The notes under the pieces were generated by a model. The model ran no database searches, was not told the DNA's origin, and saw nothing but the letters and a program-made list of their open reading frames with translations. A stretch of DNA of 64,000 nucleotides from Aliirhizobium wenxiniae. Lineage in GTDB: Bacteria; Pseudomonadota; Alphaproteobacteria; Rhizobiales; Rhizobiaceae. The DNA lies in NCBI RefSeq assembly GCF_014201355.1, contig NZ_JACHEG010000002.1, forward strand, positions 1,488,001-1,552,000. The letters are read 5' to 3'. Made by a program: the position numbers and the translations under genes. Of this stretch, positions 44,267 through 51,723 are shown one piece after another. Each line of letters starts with the position of its first letter. The stretch's first letter is position 1.

Positions 44267-44989
44267 TCAATGGCTGTGATCGACCGGCAAGATCGACTCG
44301 ACGCGGGATCGCTCGGTTGTCATCGACCAGATTTCTTCTGCGAGGGAATCCGGGCTGATCGTCGAGAAACGTGGATCATCGATAGGCAAACCGTTTGCTG
44401 CGGCAACACGGAGCCCTGTCGAGTTTTGGATCATGGCGCCGATATGAAGCATACCGGCGAACACTCCTAGGCCTTTGATCTCATCGTGAAGTCCAAGCAT
44501 GTAGTTACGTGTCGCGGCAAAAGCTGGACCTGGGCCGCTCATGCCGGGCATGGGCGTGACGGCCGACAGCCCGTCCGCTACAACGATCGCGCCACTGCCG
44601 CGAGAGAGCATCCCTGGCAGTACGGCACGCACGACTTCGATAGGCGCGAAGGTCAGGATGTTCGCAAGTTCTCGTAGAGCTTCAGATGTAAGCTCCGTCG
44701 CCGGCAGCATGCGGAAGTTGCCGAGGGGTGCGAAGATCGCTGTGTCGATCGGGCCAGAATTCTTTTCGATTGTGCGAACCAGCGCGGGAATTCCTGCGAG
44801 GTCATTTAGATCTGCGGGAAATGCCTGCGCATCGATGCCTTGAGAAAAGAGATCAGCAACCCGCTCATCCAGAGCCTCAGCATTGCGAGCGACAAGCGCT
44901 ACGCGGTAGCCGGCGTTGCCGTAGCGTCTTGCGACCGACGCGCCTAGCCCGGTTCCAGCTCCAAAAATTGCAATCGTCTTTCGGTCCAT
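44267..44989 (-). CDS. SDR-family oxidoreductase
   Basis: This is a Rossmann-fold protein of 240 residues. The N-terminal nucleotide-binding motif is AIFGAGTGLGASVARRYG, and the NxxG-like segment is IFAPLGNFRMLP. The usual catalytic YxxxK is not clear: the corresponding region reads AATRNYMLGL, so the active site is atypical and the reaction uncertain. The ATG at 44989 follows a CAGGAG site. It is divergent from an HxlR regulator, the classic arrangement for a stress-induced oxidoreductase. Codon and base usage are more AT-rich than in the che and parA genes on either side. Confidence 0.75.
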   Translation of the reverse strand: MDRKTIAIFGAGTGLGASVARRYGNAGYRVALVARNAEALDERVADLFSQGIDAQAFPADLNDLAGIPALVRTIEKNSGPIDTAIFAPLGNFRMLPATELTSEALRELANILTFAPIEVVRAVLPGMLSRGSGAIVVADGLSAVTPMPGMSGPGPAFAATRNYMLGLHDEIKGLGVFAGMLHIGAMIQNSTGLRVAAANGLPIDDPRFSTISPDSLAEEIWSMTTERSRVESILPVDHSH

Positions 44990-45006
44990 CAACAATCTCC
45001 TGTGGC

Positions 45007-45034
45007 AGTATGTTTTCCTGACCAGATATGTCAA
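45007..45034 (-). promoter_or_regulatory. Promoter of the SDR gene with overlapping symmetric site
   Basis: On the minus strand TTGACA (45034-45029) and CATACT (45012-45007) are 16 bases apart. A dyad TGAC-N7-GTCA (45019-45033) overlaps the -35 in this short divergent interval. It is a natural candidate operator for the HxlR protein. Confidence 0.5.
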
Positions 45035-45081
45035 ATAGACTGCAAGCTGCACAAGAACGCATAATTTTGAGGCCTAGTCAC

Positions 45082-45459
45082 ATGGATCTGCCCACCCCTC
45101 CCCAACAGCCGGGAACGAGCGCGGACTGTCGTCCGATCAGCCAAATGCTCGGCCGCATTGGCGACAAATGGACGATCATGACAATTACGATGCTGCTTAA
45201 GGGGCCGACGCGCTTTAATCAGTTACGAAGAATGATTGGCGGTGTCAGTCAACAGATGCTCACACGAACTCTTCGCGCTCTGGAGACGGATGGGCTGGTA
45301 TCCAGACAGGTATACCCGACCATTCCCCCGCAGGTGGAATACAGCCTCACCGATCTCGGCCGTTCTTTGGCGGAGCCGTTAACGCAACTCACAATCTGGG
45401 TTTTGGATAATATAGAGCAGGTTGAGCGGAACCGCGCGGACGCCACTCAACCAAGCTGA
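45082..45459 (+). CDS. HxlR-family transcriptional regulator
   Basis: This winged-helix regulator has 125 residues. The family core is visible: CRPISQMLGRIGDKWTIMTI, then LRRMIGGVSQQMLTRTLRALETDGLV and a wing VYPTIPPQVEYSLTDLG. The N-terminal cysteine just before the first helix corresponds to the redox-sensing Cys of YodB/HypR/QorR-type members. The ATG at 45082 is preferred; an in-frame upstream start at 45028 would extend into the divergent promoter. It probably controls the adjacent SDR gene in response to electrophiles or oxidants. Confidence 0.85.
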   Translation: MDLPTPPQQPGTSADCRPISQMLGRIGDKWTIMTITMLLKGPTRFNQLRRMIGGVSQQMLTRTLRALETDGLVSRQVYPTIPPQVEYSLTDLGRSLAEPLTQLTIWVLDNIEQVERNRADATQPS

Positions 45460-45462
45460 TTT

Positions 45463-45588
45463 TTAGGCGTGCTTCTTGCCAAGAAGCGGGCCGTCGTCGC
45501 GTGACGATTCATTCCGGTTGGCGCAGAAGATTGCGACCTTGTTGCCGTCAGGGTCACGCAAATAACCCACAGCGCATAGCCAAAGCGC
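45463..45588 (-). pseudogene. C-terminal remnant of a VOC (glyoxalase-like) family gene
   Basis: Read on the minus strand between stop codons, these 41 codons encode AVGYLRDPDGNKVAIFC followed by a short charged tail. The YxRDPDGNK motif is the characteristic last strand of VOC-superfamily (glyoxalase/dioxygenase-like) proteins. No start codon or upstream VOC sequence is in frame, because a stop precedes it. The remainder of the gene is missing. It directly follows the HxlR gene in convergent orientation and suggests past deletion or rearrangement here. Confidence 0.65.
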
Positions 45589-45771
45589 TTATACCGAATT
45601 AATCGCAAACGTGATGAAGGTCCGCTTTGGGCTAACAGCAGCCCCAAGCCAAAACCACACACCCCAATCTTCACTGCCTATTAACCATGTTCGCCAACAA
45701 TAGACACCGCGCATCATGAGGGTGCGGCCAGAGCCATCATCGGCTCGCAGCCGAACAGGTTCCCTTAAGAA
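45589..45771 (+). promoter_or_regulatory. Upstream region of the orphan parA with TTAACCAT motif
   Basis: This interval between the VOC remnant and the ParA gene is relatively AT-rich. It contains TTAACCAT (45681-45688), which matches the CtrA half-site consensus, about 90 bases before the start codon. An 8-base match can occur by chance at this window size, so it is only suggestive. No gene was found here. Confidence 0.35.
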
Positions 45772-46491
45772 ATGCCCGTCATCACTTTCGCCAATACCAA
45801 GGGCGGCGCCGGCAAGACGACTGCGGTGCTTTTGCTTGCAACCGAGCTTGCGCAGGTCGGTTACCGCGTCACCGTGCTTGATGCCGATCCGCAGCGCTGG
45901 ATCTCGCGCTGGCACCAGCTTTCGCATGGCCTGCCGCGCCTCAACGTGATTTCCTATGTGACGCAGGCATCGATCGAGCGGCATATTGCCGAGCACCGCT
46001 ATACGACAGACTATTTCATCGTCGATCTTCCGGGCGCGCAGAGCCCGCTGCTAGCCAAGGCGATCGGCCTTTCCGACCATGTACTGATCCCGATCCAGGG
46101 CTGCGCCATGGATGCCCAGGGCGGTGCCAATGTGCTGGAACTGTTGCGCTTCCTCGATGACAAGGCGGGCATCAAGGTGCCGCATTCGGTCGTGCTCACC
46201 CGCGTCAATTCGATGGTCACGACGCGCGCGCTGCTGGCGGTGAAAATGCTGCTTCTGGAACGGGGTGTCGAAGTGCTCGGCACGCCGATCATCGAACGCG
46301 CCGCCTTCCGCGATATTTTCGATCTTGGCGGTACGCTTCACACGATGGACGAAAGCCGGATCAGCAATCTCGACAAGGCAAGGCAGAACGCCCGTAATTT
46401 CGCACTCGAAATGCTGCGGCACGTGCCACTCCGGGGCACCAAGCCGATTTCGGAACAGACGACCGCCCGCCGTTTCTGGCAGGCGGCCTGA
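45772..46491 (+). CDS. Orphan ParA/MinD-type ATPase (VirC1-like)
   Basis: This is a cytoplasmic P-loop ATPase of 239 residues. The deviant Walker A is KGGAGKTT (residues 10-17), the second signature is VLDADPQRWISRW, and Walker B-like FIVDLPG lies near residue 83. Overall size and the ANTKGGAGKTT opening resemble VirC1 and the stand-alone ParA proteins that position cellular cargo. No parB, repC or parS-like repeats are nearby, so it is not a replicon partition locus. The gene is 2.3 kb downstream of the che operon, separated by the XRE and SDR/HxlR genes. A role in positioning chemosensory arrays is possible but unproven. Confidence 0.8.
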   Translation: MPVITFANTKGGAGKTTAVLLLATELAQVGYRVTVLDADPQRWISRWHQLSHGLPRLNVISYVTQASIERHIAEHRYTTDYFIVDLPGAQSPLLAKAIGLSDHVLIPIQGCAMDAQGGANVLELLRFLDDKAGIKVPHSVVLTRVNSMVTTRALLAVKMLLLERGVEVLGTPIIERAAFRDIFDLGGTLHTMDESRISNLDKARQNARNFALEMLRHVPLRGTKPISEQTTARRFWQAA

Positions 46492-46500
46492 CCTCAGCTT

Positions 46501-47538
46501 TTAAGCTTTCACCTTGATCTGCAGCTTGACGTCGGACGCATGTCCGGCGGCGGCGCGTTCGAAGGCAGCAATCGATTCCTTAAAATCGAACGTGCCGGTG
46601 ATCAAAGGCTTCAGGTCGACTTTGCCGGACGCGATCAGTTCCAGCGCGCGATCAAAAATGTTGGCGTAGCGGAAGACGGTCTCGATACGGACTTCCTTGG
46701 AGATCGCGCTCGCCACATCGAACGGCACCGGCTCGACGGGCAAGCCGACCAGAACGAAGGCGCCACCCGGACGCACGAGATCGAACATGCCCTGATAGGC
46801 CTTCGGGCTGCCGCTTGCCTCAAACACCACATCGGCACCCCAGCCGGAGGTCTGTTCGGCGATGACATCGGCAAAAGACTGTTCGCGGACATTGACCGGA
46901 ATGATGCCCGGATATTGCGCGGCGATCTTCAGCTTGTCGGCGCTCAGGTCTGAGATGAACACGCGGGCACAGCCGCCGGCAAGTGCTGCCAGCGCCACCA
47001 TGATGCCGATCGGGCCGGCGCCGATGACAGCCGCCACATCGCCCGGCTGCAGCCTGGCGCGGGTTGCCGCCTGCATGCCGATCGCGAACGGCTCGACCAT
47101 TGCGCCTTCCTCGAAGGACACGTTGTCAGGCAGCTTGTAGGTGAAGGCCGCCGGATGAACCGTATAAGGCGCCAGCACGCCATGGATCGGCGGTGTTGCC
47201 CAAAAACGCACGTCGGGATCGACATTGTAGAGGCCAAGCTTCGACGCCCGCGATGACAGGTTCGGAATACCCGGCTCCATGCAGACGCGGTCACCGACCT
47301 TGAGGTTCTTCACTTGCGCGCCGATTTCGACCACGGTTCCGGCAGCCTCATGACCCAGCACCATCGGTTCGCGCAGCACATAGGGGCCGATCGCGCCATG
47401 GGTGTAATAATGTACGTCACTGCCGCAGACGCCGACGGTGTCGATCTCGATCTTCACGTCGCCCGGCCCAACCTCCAGCGGAAGATCGATCTCCCTGAGC
47501 GACAGTTTGCCTTTTTGCTCCAAGACCAGAGCCTGCAT
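46501..47538 (-). CDS. Zinc-dependent polyol (xylitol/sorbitol-type) dehydrogenase
   Basis: This medium-chain dehydrogenase has 345 residues and oxidises a sugar alcohol with NAD. Catalytic zinc ligands are in [11 protein letters not shown] and GHEAAGTV, and the nucleotide fold is [15 protein letters not shown]. The segment [15 protein letters not shown] is characteristic of xylitol/sorbitol dehydrogenases. The four-cysteine structural zinc site of alcohol dehydrogenases is not present, as in other polyol dehydrogenases. An AGGAAGAG site precedes the ATG. It ends nine bases from the convergent parA. It stands alone here, without a sugar transporter. Confidence 0.88.
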   Translation of the reverse strand: MQALVLEQKGKLSLREIDLPLEVGPGDVKIEIDTVGVCGSDVHYYTHGAIGPYVLREPMVLGHEAAGTVVEIGAQVKNLKVGDRVCMEPGIPNLSSRASKLGLYNVDPDVRFWATPPIHGVLAPYTVHPAAFTYKLPDNVSFEEGAMVEPFAIGMQAATRARLQPGDVAAVIGAGPIGIMVALAALAGGCARVFISDLSADKLKIAAQYPGIIPVNVREQSFADVIAEQTSGWGADVVFEASGSPKAYQGMFDLVRPGGAFVLVGLPVEPVPFDVASAISKEVRIETVFRYANIFDRALELIASGKVDLKPLITGTFDFKESIAAFERAAAGHASDVKLQIKVKA

Positions 47539-47844
47539 GTCTCTTCCTTCCCTATTGCCCGGAACCGCCCGGCCGCCTTTTCGGCAGGCCAGGTCATGGG
47601 GTGTTTATTCCAGCCTCGACATACATAGCGGCGCAAAAGCCGTTGCGCGACTGGGTTCAATTGACAAATGAGAAATATTTCAGGGAGCAAACTTTTGCTC
47701 ACTTAGCCCGCGCCCGACGAAAAACACACCTCGCCCGACAGCCGTGATCTTTATAGAAGTCCGCTGTGGCAGGCCGCAGACCAGTTCCTATATTGAACCC
47801 GGCGCAAGCCGCTTTTATGGCGCGATGAGCAAGGACCGATTTCG
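47539..47844. other. Divergent intergenic region between the polyol dehydrogenase and yghU
   Basis: This 306-base gene-free interval holds the promoters of both flanking genes. It includes an AT-rich stretch around 47655-47700 with TTGACA at 47661-47666 and a perfect inverted repeat (described separately). I see no small gene. Confidence 0.6.
47685..47700. promoter_or_regulatory. Inverted repeat GAGCAAA-CT-TTTGCTC
   Basis: This is a perfect 7-base dyad with a two-base centre, about 150 bases from each flanking gene. TTTGCTC/GAGCAAA-type dyads are common operators of sugar-alcohol regulators of the LacI and DeoR/SorC types. The adjacent polyol dehydrogenase makes that plausible. No regulator gene is adjacent. 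Confidence 0.45.
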
Positions 47845-48750
47845 ATGACCGATAAATCCCCCGCCGACAATTTCCCCGCAGGCTACGAACCCTCCAAGGT
47901 CTGGACCTGGGAAAAGGGCAATGGCGGCCAGTTTGCCAATATCAACCGGCCGATCGCCGGCCCCACCCATGAGAAAGAACTGCCGATCGGGAAACACCCG
48001 CTGCAGCTCTATTCGCTCGGCACGCCGAACGGCGTCAAGGTAACGATCCTGCTCGAGGAGCTTCTGGCGGCCGGGCATGTCGGCGCCGAATACGATGCAT
48101 GGCTGATCAATATCGGTGAGGGCAACCAGTTCGGCTCCGGCTTCGTCGATATCAACCCGAACTCCAAGATCCCGGCGCTGATGGACCATGCGCCGAAGGA
48201 TGGGGCTGAACCGATCCGCCTGTTCGAATCCGCTTCGATCATGACCTATCTGGCAGAAAAATTCGGCGCCTTTCTGCCGACAGAAACCCGCAGTCGGGCG
48301 GAAACCCTGAACTGGCTGTTCTGGCAGATGGGCTCGGCGCCGTTCGTCGGCGGCGGGTTCGGCCATTTTTATGCCTATGCGCCGGTCAAGATTAAATATG
48401 CGATCGACCGTTACGCGATGGAAACGAAGCGCCAGCTCGATGTGCTCGACCGGCATCTTGCCGAAAACCAGTTCATGGCAGGCAAGGAATACACGATTGC
48501 CGACATGGCGATCTGGCCGTGGTACGGAAATCTGGCGCTCGGCCAGGTTTATGGCGATGCGGGTGACTTCCTTGAGGTTCAGAGCTATAGGAACCTGCAG
48601 CGCTGGACGGCAGAAGTCTTTGCCCGGCCGGCAGTGAAGCGCGGGCGCATGGTCAACCGGACATCCGGCGAACCGTCCGAGCAGCTGCGCGAACGTCACG
48701 ACGCTTCGGATTTCGACACCAAGACGGCCGACAAGGTCGCAAACACTTAA
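47845..48750 (+). CDS. yghU: Glutathione-dependent disulfide-bond oxidoreductase, YghU-like
   Basis: This is a cytosolic glutathione S-transferase-fold protein of 301 residues. YghU-type features are the long N-terminal extension (YEPSKVWTWEKGNGGQFANINRP), the thioredoxin-fold start LQLYSLGTPNGVKVTILLEEL, the glutathione contact region NPNSKIPAL and FESASIMTYLAEKFG. LNWLFWQMGSAPFVGGGFGHF in the helical domain is also typical. YghU binds two glutathione molecules and reduces disulfides. It is followed 12 bases later by a small unknown gene, probably co-transcribed. Confidence 0.92.
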   Translation: MTDKSPADNFPAGYEPSKVWTWEKGNGGQFANINRPIAGPTHEKELPIGKHPLQLYSLGTPNGVKVTILLEELLAAGHVGAEYDAWLINIGEGNQFGSGFVDINPNSKIPALMDHAPKDGAEPIRLFESASIMTYLAEKFGAFLPTETRSRAETLNWLFWQMGSAPFVGGGFGHFYAYAPVKIKYAIDRYAMETKRQLDVLDRHLAENQFMAGKEYTIADMAIWPWYGNLALGQVYGDAGDFLEVQSYRNLQRWTAEVFARPAVKRGRMVNRTSGEPSEQLRERHDASDFDTKTADKVANT

Positions 48751-48762
48751 AGGGACCAAGAC

Positions 48763-49140
48763 ATGGCAAACCTGCCCGAAATGACCAAACATCGCGGTTT
48801 TCCGGGTGGCCTGCCAGGAACTGGAACCCAGTTCACCATCCGTCGCGCCAATCCCAAGGGGGTCACGCCGCTCAAGGCCATCCCCCGCAAGGCGCGGCCG
48901 GGCACCAAGGAACACCGCGTCGATGCGGCCTTCCTGCATGCGCTGTGGTTTTATTTCGGCGACGAGCCTTTCGAGCGCGGCAATCTCGATGCCGCGCGGC
49001 TGTGCCTTCTCTTCGGCCGTGAAGTGATGCCGGCGGACAAGGATTTCGATCCGCTGTCCTATGAGTCGCTGCTCGTCATCAACGAAAAGGTCGCCCGCCA
49101 GAATTTCCCGGAAAGTTTTGACGAGATTTTTGAGGTCTGA
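48763..49140 (+). CDS. Conserved-looking protein of unknown function
   Basis: I do not recognise a family. The protein has 125 residues and no membrane segment. The N-terminal half is basic and glycine/proline-rich (GFPGGLPGTGTQFTIRRANPKG). The second half is acidic and helical (DEPFERGNLDAARLCLLFGREVMPADKDFD). Codon usage matches its neighbours, and a GGGACCAAGAC leader precedes the ATG, so it is likely real. It sits directly downstream of yghU and is followed by a hairpin, which suggests a two-gene operon. Confidence 0.7.
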   Translation: MANLPEMTKHRGFPGGLPGTGTQFTIRRANPKGVTPLKAIPRKARPGTKEHRVDAAFLHALWFYFGDEPFERGNLDAARLCLLFGREVMPADKDFDPLSYESLLVINEKVARQNFPESFDEIFEV

Positions 49141-49161
49141 GGCAGCCCTTCACGGGCTGCC
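49141..49161. terminator. Hairpin between the unknown gene and ubiV
   Basis: GGCAGCCC pairs perfectly with GGGCTGCC around TTCAC, immediately after the stop of the unknown gene and 18 bases from the convergent ubiV stop. The absence of a T run makes it a weak intrinsic terminator at best. Confidence 0.5.
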
Positions 49162-49178
49162 CCAACTGACTTCTGCAA

Positions 49179-50117
49179 TCAAGCCGGCCAAGCCGCCTGA
49201 AGGCTGCGGGTGCGGGCTACCCAGACGGCGCCTTCCTTGGCATGGTGAAAACCGTTGGCAAGCGGGGCCGCGGCGTAAAGCTGTCGCAGTTTCGCGACAC
49301 CTGCATCCGCATCCACCGTTCCGTCCAGAACCTCACGGTGCAGCTTTGCCACCGCCACCATGTCGCAATCCTGTGGTGACAGGCGGAACGAGCGCACACC
49401 GGCTTCGACCAAGTGATCCAGTTCGCTCAGCAGCGACTGGCAGGCATGTGAGACCGTCTGCACGCCATTCAGCGCCAGGAAGGACTGGCGGTCCAGCGTG
49501 CGCACCGGCAGCCCATCCGGATCTTCACCGCAGACGAACTGGCAATTGTCCTTGATCTTGCCCTTGGAACGGGCATGGGCACAGCGTGCGGAAATGGCGA
49601 GCGGCATGCGGCCGAAGGCAAAGACCTCGAAATCGATATCCGGCAATTCGGCGGTGATTTCCTTTACCGAAGAGAATGGAAGTTCCGGCGGCAGACAGAT
49701 GCGTGTTGCGCCGCGGCTCGCGAGCAGCCTTGCGGTCGGCGCGTTATAGACATTGACCAGAGGCCCGATCGTATGGGGCTTGTCTTTCAGGATCGCCAGT
49801 GCCGACAGGTCGTTGGCTTCCATCAGATGCTCGCTGACCTCGGCCATTTCACGGATTTGCTTGCTTTCGCGGTTAAGCGTCACCAGCGCAAGGGTGGACA
49901 GGATCACCGTCTTGCCGGCACTCTCCAGACGTTCCACCACTTCGGCCAGATGCGGTTCGATGAAATGCTGGCGTTTAGAGCAGACGGTCTCGCCGATCAC
50001 CACCCGGTCCACCGGCGCTTCATCGGCAATGCGGAAATGAAAGTCCCGCCACTTCTCAGCATCCCAGAGATAATAGACCGGCCCGAGCGTCAGGCTGGTT
50101 TCTTTCATATCGGTCAT
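49179..50117 (-). CDS. ubiV: Oxygen-independent ubiquinone hydroxylation protein UbiV (U32 family)
   Basis: This is a 4Fe-4S U32-family protein of 312 residues that, with UbiU, hydroxylates ubiquinone precursors without oxygen. The four cluster ligands are visible: one Cys in GETVCSKR near residue 47, and three in CAHARSKGKIKDNCQFVCG with the Cys-x12-Cys-x3-Cys spacing known for UbiV. The family segment LVNVYNAPTARLLASRGATRICLPPELP is also present. It starts five bases after ubiU ends. The genes are ordered ubiT-ubiU-ubiV on one transcript. Confidence 0.92.
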   Translation of the reverse strand: MTDMKETSLTLGPVYYLWDAEKWRDFHFRIADEAPVDRVVIGETVCSKRQHFIEPHLAEVVERLESAGKTVILSTLALVTLNRESKQIREMAEVSEHLMEANDLSALAILKDKPHTIGPLVNVYNAPTARLLASRGATRICLPPELPFSSVKEITAELPDIDFEVFAFGRMPLAISARCAHARSKGKIKDNCQFVCGEDPDGLPVRTLDRQSFLALNGVQTVSHACQSLLSELDHLVEAGVRSFRLSPQDCDMVAVAKLHREVLDGTVDADAGVAKLRQLYAAAPLANGFHHAKEGAVWVARTRSLQAAWPA

Positions 50118-50122
50118 GACGC

Positions 50123-51100
50123 TTATCTCCAGCGTTTCTCGTAGGCGCCGGACGTCGTCTTCTGTCCTTCGCTCATGGTCCGCAGGCGCGCCAGAAGCGA
50201 CGCGCGGCGATCCGGCGGGCTGTTCAACGCCGCCTTCATGGTCGACACGACTTCGGCCACATAGGCCTTGCCGCGCTGCCGACCTTCGATCTTAAGCGCT
50301 TTCACGCCGGCCGCCTTCAGCGCTTCCAGCTCGCCCATCACGTCGAGCGAAACCGGGTCTTCGAAGGCATAACCATTGCTGTCGGCAATATCGAACCGGC
50401 CCTTGCACAAGGTCGGATAACCGGCCGCTTCGCCTGCCGGAAAGCGGTTGATGGTAAACTCGCCGAGTTCGGAGACGAGTTCGCCGCCATCCTTGCGGTA
50501 GCGCACATGGCTTGCCGGCGAACAGACGCCGTTCATGTTGGGTGATTTGCCCGTCGCGTAGGAAGACAGCGAACAGCGGCCTTCCGCCATGACGCAAAGC
50601 CCGCCGAACACGAAGACTTCCATCTCGCAGCGGATGTTTTTGCCGATGCGCGCGATATCGGCGATCGTCAACGTGCGCGGCAACACGACACGCTGGGCAT
50701 TGAAGGCATCGACGAGGAAATTGATCGCATCCGGGTTGGAGGCAGATGCCTGGACCGAGACATGCAGACGCTGCTGCGGATATTTTTCCGCCACATGCGC
50801 CATCAGGCCAAAGTCGGCCAGGATCAGCGCATCGGCGCCCAGCGCCACGGCATCGGCCGCGCCCTTGTACCAGATCTCTTCGGCGCCTGCCCGCATGAAA
50901 GTGTTGAGTGCCACGAAGGTCTGCGTGCCTTTCCGCTTGGCATAGGCAATCGCTTCCCTCAGTTCCTCGCGGGAAAAATTCAGGCCGGGAAAATTGCGGG
51001 CATTGGTTTCATCGCGAAAACCGCAATAGACGGCATCGGCACCGGCATCGACGGCCTCGTGAAAGGCTGCCGGCGTGCCTGCGGGGCAGATCAGTTCCAT
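50123..51100 (-). CDS. ubiU: Oxygen-independent ubiquinone hydroxylation protein UbiU (U32 family)
   Basis: This is the partner of UbiV, 325 residues. It opens MELICPAGTPAAFHEAVDAGADAVY, the U32 N terminus. Cluster ligands appear in GGLCVMAEGRCSLSSY (Cys-x6-Cys), NGVCSPASH and TLCKGRF, matching the four conserved cysteines of UbiU. KALKIEGRQRGKAYVAEVV near the C terminus is family-typical. The start overlaps the ubiT stop by ten bases, which indicates coupled translation. The set functions when oxygen-dependent hydroxylases cannot. Confidence 0.93.
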   Translation of the reverse strand: MELICPAGTPAAFHEAVDAGADAVYCGFRDETNARNFPGLNFSREELREAIAYAKRKGTQTFVALNTFMRAGAEEIWYKGAADAVALGADALILADFGLMAHVAEKYPQQRLHVSVQASASNPDAINFLVDAFNAQRVVLPRTLTIADIARIGKNIRCEMEVFVFGGLCVMAEGRCSLSSYATGKSPNMNGVCSPASHVRYRKDGGELVSELGEFTINRFPAGEAAGYPTLCKGRFDIADSNGYAFEDPVSLDVMGELEALKAAGVKALKIEGRQRGKAYVAEVVSTMKAALNSPPDRRASLLARLRTMSEGQKTTSGAYEKRWR

Positions 51101-51615
51101 GCTGCGGCTTCTCCTGCAGAACTGTTTTGATCCTTGAGCGCACGGTCACGGATTTCGCCGATCACCCGCCTAGCAACGGGAGCGAAGGGACCGGCGAGCT
51201 TCGCCAGATCCTTCTGAAGATCGATATTGCTGGCGTCGAGCGCATTGCGCATGGCCAGCATCGCCTCCATGTCGCCGGTCACCGAAAGATCGCGGGAAAA
51301 GAAAAGCGCGTCGGCATCACAACGCCCTTCCATCAGGGCCAGAAGCAGGAAAAGCGGTGCCTCGGTCACCGCATCCGCCTCGATTTCCACCGGCTTGCGC
51401 AGCACCGAAATCTCTTGCCTGCCCGGTACGACAACAAAGGCCAGAGGAAGATCGGTCGGCAAAAAGGCGAATCGCTTTTGCCGATGCTCGTCCAGCCGCT
51501 CGAAAAGTCCCGGATGCGCCTTGGCGATGCGGCCGAACATGAGCCTGCAAATCCGCTCGATCAGCGGGATCGGGATCATGTGGAGAGGAGCGGAAAGTAT
51601 GGGTGGTATCTGCAT
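51091..51615 (-). CDS. ubiT: SCP2-domain ubiquinone synthesis accessory factor UbiT
   Basis: This small lipid-binding protein of 174 residues belongs to the SCP2 family and is needed for anaerobic ubiquinone synthesis, probably by holding hydrophobic intermediates. The N terminus has the amphipathic LIERICRLMFGRIAKAHPGLFERL. The SCP2-like core includes FLPTDLPLAFVVVP, and the segment ALFFSRDLSVTGDMEAMLAMRNALD is typical of UbiT. It heads the ubiT-ubiU-ubiV operon. An FNR/FixK-like box lies about 70 bases upstream in the interval shared with ubiD. Confidence 0.88.
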   Translation of the reverse strand: MQIPPILSAPLHMIPIPLIERICRLMFGRIAKAHPGLFERLDEHRQKRFAFLPTDLPLAFVVVPGRQEISVLRKPVEIEADAVTEAPLFLLLALMEGRCDADALFFSRDLSVTGDMEAMLAMRNALDASNIDLQKDLAKLAGPFAPVARRVIGEIRDRALKDQNSSAGEAAAWN

Positions 51616-51676
51616 GGGCGGACGACATTCTTGTTTCAGGGCTCCGCGAAGGTAAATCCCCGGTCCGCAAATCTAC

Positions 51677-51690
51677 TTGAGCTATGACAA
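51677..51690. promoter_or_regulatory. FNR/FixK-like box between ubiT and ubiD
   Basis: TTGAGCTATGACAA matches the TTGA-N6-TCAA core at seven of eight half-site positions (ACAA in place of TCAA). It lies between the divergent ubiT and ubiD genes. If ubiT transcription starts near 51642-51645, as a weak TTTACC -10 at 51657-51652 suggests, the box is centred near -40, the usual activating position. Confidence 0.5.
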
Positions 51691-51723
51691 GGACGATCGC
51701 AAAATCTCTCGGCAGAGAAAGGC

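Noticed and set aside
45589..46500. Plasmid-type partition locus
   Set aside because: Only a ParA-like gene is present; there is no parB, no repABC genes and no repeated parS-like sites around it.
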